NCBI GenBank assembly: GCA_002478245.1
Contig: DLMW01000070.1
Coordinates: 6,413-14,238, forward strand
Length of the DNA: 7,826 nt
From: a bacterium UBP18_UBA7526
GTDB taxonomy: Bacteria; UBP18; UBA7526
Direction of reading: 5' to 3'
Position numbers and translations under genes: made by a program. This document shows, piece by piece, positions 5,543-7,826 of the stretch. The notes under the pieces were generated by a model that did no database searches, was not told where the DNA came from, and saw only the letters and a program-made list of their open reading frames with translations. Every line of letters starts with the position of its first letter. Positions within the stretch are counted from its first letter, which is position 1.

Positions 5543-7015
5543 ATGTATTATCCTACCCTAAAGGAATTCATTGAGAAGTCAAAGAGGGGGAACCTGATCC
5601 CTGTCTACCGGGAGATATTGGCAGACTTTGAGACCCCGGTCTCTGCCTTCACCAAGATCGGTACTGGCGACTATGCCTATCTCTTAGAGAGTGCAGAAGG
5701 AGGAGAAAAGTTGGGAAGATACTCCTTCTTAGGGAGTAACCCTTCTCTGATATTCAAAAGCAAAGGGAAAAGAATAGAAATAATTAGGCAGGGAAGGAAG
5801 GAAGTCCAGAAGGTATCTGATCCCCTCATTGCTTTAAAGGAGTTAATGGCAGATTATAAGTTTGTGAAGGTTAAGGAGCTTCCCAGGTTTGTGGGAGGGA
5901 TGGTGGGCTACCTCTCCTACGATATGGTGCGTAACCTTTTCGAATTGCCAGATGAGAACCCAGATGATTTGAATCTTCCGGATGCCATATTCCTCTTAAC
6001 CGATACCCTGCTCATCTTTGATCATCTAGAGCATAAGATAAAGGTCATCTCCAATGCCCATATTAAAGAGAGCCCCAAGAAAGCCTACCAGGAGGCAGTG
6101 GGAAAGATTGAGGGATTGATAAGCCGATTGAGAAGGTCTGCTAGTCAAAAATCAAAAATGAAAAATGAAAGATTAAAAATTAGGATAAGGTCTAACTTTA
6201 CCAAGGAGGCCTTCAAGAAAAGTGTTAAAAGGGCTAAGGAGTATATTAAGGCCGGGGATATTATTCAGGTCGTCCTCTCCCAGAGATTAGAGACTGGGAT
6301 TACTGTCTGTCCCTTTGATATCTATCGGGCACTCAGGACCATCAATCCCTCCCCCTACATGTACTATCTGAAGTGTAAGGATCTGAGACTGATCGGTTCT
6401 TCACCAGAGATCTTGGTGAGATTGGAAGAGGGAGTTGTTGAGGTAAGGCCCATTGCCGGAACCAGGCATCGGGGAAAGACTTTAGCCGAAGATAGGGCTT
6501 TAGAGAAAGGGCTTCTTGCCCATCCCAAGGATAAAAGAGAGCATATGATGCTTGTTGACTTAGGGAAGAGAGACGTAAGAAAAGTGTCCAGACCAGGAAG
6601 CGTGAGAGTAAATGAACTCATGTCAATCGAAAAATACTCCCATGTGATGCACATGGTGAGTGACATCACGGGAAGACTACGAAAGGATAAAGACTCTTTC
6701 GATGTCCTGCGCTCTAACTTCCCTGCCGGGACGGTGGTCGGTTCCCCAAGAAAAAGGGCCATGGAGATTATTGATGAGTTAGAGCCCATAAGAAGGGGGC
6801 CCTATGCCGGAGCCGTAGGCTACTTTTCTTTCTCTGGAAACCTCGATACCTGTATCACCATTAGAACTATAATCATTAAAGGGAGTCGGGCCTATATCCA
6901 GGCAGGAGCAGGAATCGTTGCTGCCTCTATTCCGGAGAGAGAATATCAGGAGACCATAAACAAGGCAAGGGCACTGATAAAAGCGATTGAGATGGCCGAG
7001 AGAGGCTTGGAATAA
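5543..7015 (+). CDS. trpE: Anthranilate synthase component I (TrpE)
   Basis: TrpE makes anthranilate from chorismate and ammonia, the first step of tryptophan synthesis; ammonia normally comes from the glutaminase TrpG. The 490 residues hold an N-terminal domain (1-195) with the tryptophan-feedback motif LLES (47-50) and GRYSFLG (58-64), a linker, and a chorismate-binding domain (about 218-485) with INPSPYMYYLK (267-277), PIAGTRHRG (303-311), EHMMLVDLG (333-341), YSHVMHMVS (365-373), FPAGTVVGSP (393-402) and AGAGIVA (454-460). Ala rather than Lys in PIAGT separates it from PabB-type enzymes. Family consensus GRND, GTVSGAPK and VADS are here GKRD, GTVVGSPR and VAAS. A GTG at 5534 is also in frame, but AAGGG lies eight bases before the ATG at 5543, and MYYP is the usual TrpE start. 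It follows nagB by 11 bases; trpG is absent. Confidence 0.93.
   Translation: MYYPTLKEFIEKSKRGNLIPVYREILADFETPVSAFTKIGTGDYAYLLESAEGGEKLGRYSFLGSNPSLIFKSKGKRIEIIRQGRKEVQKVSDPLIALKELMADYKFVKVKELPRFVGGMVGYLSYDMVRNLFELPDENPDDLNLPDAIFLLTDTLLIFDHLEHKIKVISNAHIKESPKKAYQEAVGKIEGLISRLRRSASQKSKMKNERLKIRIRSNFTKEAFKKSVKRAKEYIKAGDIIQVVLSQRLETGITVCPFDIYRALRTINPSPYMYYLKCKDLRLIGSSPEILVRLEEGVVEVRPIAGTRHRGKTLAEDRALEKGLLAHPKDKREHMMLVDLGKRDVRKVSRPGSVRVNELMSIEKYSHVMHMVSDITGRLRKDKDSFDVLRSNFPAGTVVGSPRKRAMEIIDELEPIRRGPYAGAVGYFSFSGNLDTCITIRTIIIKGSRAYIQAGAGIVAASIPEREYQETINKARALIKAIEMAERGLE
6146..6180. repeat. Heptanucleotide array (CAAAAAT-like, 5 units) in the TrpE linker
   Basis: In strict period 7 the units are CAAAAAT, CAAAAAT, GAAAAAT, GAAAGAT, TAAAAAT. 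They encode residues 202-213 (QKSKMKNERLKI), a basic stretch between the N-terminal and chorismate-binding domains, where an insertion should be tolerated. Confidence 0.88.
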
Positions 7016-7018
7016 AAA

Positions 7019-7783
7019 ATGTTAGCAAAGAGAATCATCCCCTGTCTGGATATCAAGGATGGCCGGGTAGTTAAGGGAGTGAGGTTCCAGGATCTTTCGG
7101 ATGTGGGAGATCCGGTAGAGATCGCTGCCCTCTATGAGAAAGAGGGTGCAGACGAATTAGCCTTCCTTGACATTGGTGCTACGGTGGAGAAGCGAAAGAC
7201 CCTGCTTCCCTGGGTGAAGAAGGTAGCCGGACGGATAAGTATCCCATTGACCGTGGGAGGAGGAATGGGAAGCCTTGAGGATATAGCGAGGGTACTCGAG
7301 GCGGGGGCAAGTAAGATCGCCATCAATACCGCAGCGGTCAGAAATCCTGACCTTATAAGAGAGGCCTCTCAAAAATTTGGAAAAGAGAAGATCATGGTAG
7401 CCATCGATACCAGAAGAAACCCTGCTATGCCTTCAGGATATGAGGTGGTTATTGAGGGAGGAAAGACCCCTACGGGTAAGGATGCCATCGCATGGGCCAA
7501 AGAGGTAAGGGATTTAGGTGCCGGAGGAATCTTGCCGACCAGTATTGATGCTGATGGGACGAAGAAGGGATATGACATTGATTCCATACGCTTGATTGCT
7601 GAGGCCACCGACCTGCCGGTGATTGCCTCGGGAGGAGCGGGAAACCTGGAGCACCTATATCAGGCCCTGACAAAGGGGAAGGCAGATGCGGTATTAGCGG
7701 CTTCCATATTTCACTTCAAAGAATATACCATAAGAGAGGCTAAAGAATATTTGAAGAAAAAGGGAGTGGCGGTTCGCCTTTAG
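7019..7783 (+). CDS. hisF: Imidazole glycerol phosphate synthase subunit HisF
   Basis: HisF is the (beta-alpha)8-barrel cyclase that makes imidazole glycerol phosphate and AICAR from PRFAR and ammonia in histidine synthesis; HisH supplies ammonia through the barrel. The 254 residues match the family length. Catalytic Asp11 (CLDIKDGRVVKG) and Asp130 (VAIDTRR) are present, with phosphate-binding TVGGGM (78-83) and ASGGAGNL (203-210), and AASIFHF (227-233). Of the T. maritima channel-gate residues Arg5, Glu46, Lys99 and Glu167, the first three are kept at the same numbers, but Glu167 aligns with Gly170 (GAGG instead of GAGE), and the following ILLTS is ILPTS. The gene begins three bases after the trpE stop with a weak ribosome site inside trpE, so translation is probably coupled. 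hisH and other his genes are not in the window. Confidence 0.95.
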   Translation: MLAKRIIPCLDIKDGRVVKGVRFQDLSDVGDPVEIAALYEKEGADELAFLDIGATVEKRKTLLPWVKKVAGRISIPLTVGGGMGSLEDIARVLEAGASKIAINTAAVRNPDLIREASQKFGKEKIMVAIDTRRNPAMPSGYEVVIEGGKTPTGKDAIAWAKEVRDLGAGGILPTSIDADGTKKGYDIDSIRLIAEATDLPVIASGGAGNLEHLYQALTKGKADAVLAASIFHFKEYTIREAKEYLKKKGVAVRL

Positions 7784-7800
7784 GGGGGAATTTAGAAACT

Positions 7801-7826
7801 AAAAAGGCCCCGATTAATCGGGGCCT
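7801..7826 (+). terminator. Palindromic intrinsic terminator after hisF (cut by the window edge)
   Basis: AAAAA is followed by the 22-base perfect palindrome 7805-7826, with arms AGGCCCCGA and TCGGGGCCT around TTAA. The A-run on the left would serve as U-tract for transcription from the right; the matching T-run on the plus side would start at the next base outside the window. It begins 22 bases after the hisF stop and ends the operon. Confidence 0.85.

Noticed and set aside
6146..6180. Heptamer arrays as CRISPR or mobile-element ends
   Set aside because: Units are seven bases without spacers, there are no cas genes, no transposase and no target-site duplication.
6364..6789. Minus-strand open frame opposite trpE
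   Set aside because: It is antisense to the chorismate-binding core of TrpE; the low-complexity Ser/Leu-rich product looks like a shadow.

Overview
The window looks like chromosomal DNA of a diderm bacterium from a lineage I cannot place, perhaps an uncultivated one. A secreted FtsX/EnvC-type cell-division pair, a periplasmic TolB-like propeller and the indirect tRNA amidation enzyme GatB all fit a Gram-negative envelope. Promoters are of the standard sigma-70 type and Shine-Dalgarno sites are purine rich. There are no phage, insertion-sequence, CRISPR or RNA genes. The gene content is housekeeping.

Left part, minus strand (1-4410). From right to left these are gatB, a secreted Big_5 plus PD40 beta-propeller protein, ftsX, and the first 88 codons of an EnvC-like coiled-coil murein hydrolase activator that runs off the left edge. 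ftsX has its own consensus promoter directly behind the terminator of the propeller gene, and no ftsE lies next to it.

Right part, plus strand (4512-7826). A divergent promoter drives a tight three-gene unit: a NagB-family aminosugar-phosphate deaminase/isomerase, trpE and hisF. It is closed by a perfect 22-base palindromic terminator at the right edge. TrpE and HisF both accept ammonia and normally work with a glutaminase (TrpG, HisH) that is not encoded here. The NagB family releases ammonia. Several residues conserved in these families are changed: Asp to Lys beside the NagB catalytic His, the HisF channel-gate Glu to Gly, and GTVSGAPK to GTVVGSPR in TrpE.

The most unusual signal is not a gene. 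Four of the seven genes carry short arrays of period-7 tandem repeats inside the reading frame, each with a different unit. They lie in the signal peptide of the EnvC-like protein, over the start codon of the propeller gene, in a helical-region insertion of GatB, and in the interdomain linker of TrpE. The propeller signal peptide also contains two copies of an 18-base decamer-dimer repeat, with a third related copy at its stop codon. A GC-rich hairpin plus a 14-base palindrome encodes the N-terminal extension of GatB. Together these suggest a genome in which small repeats invade coding sequence and become signal peptides, linkers and extensions.
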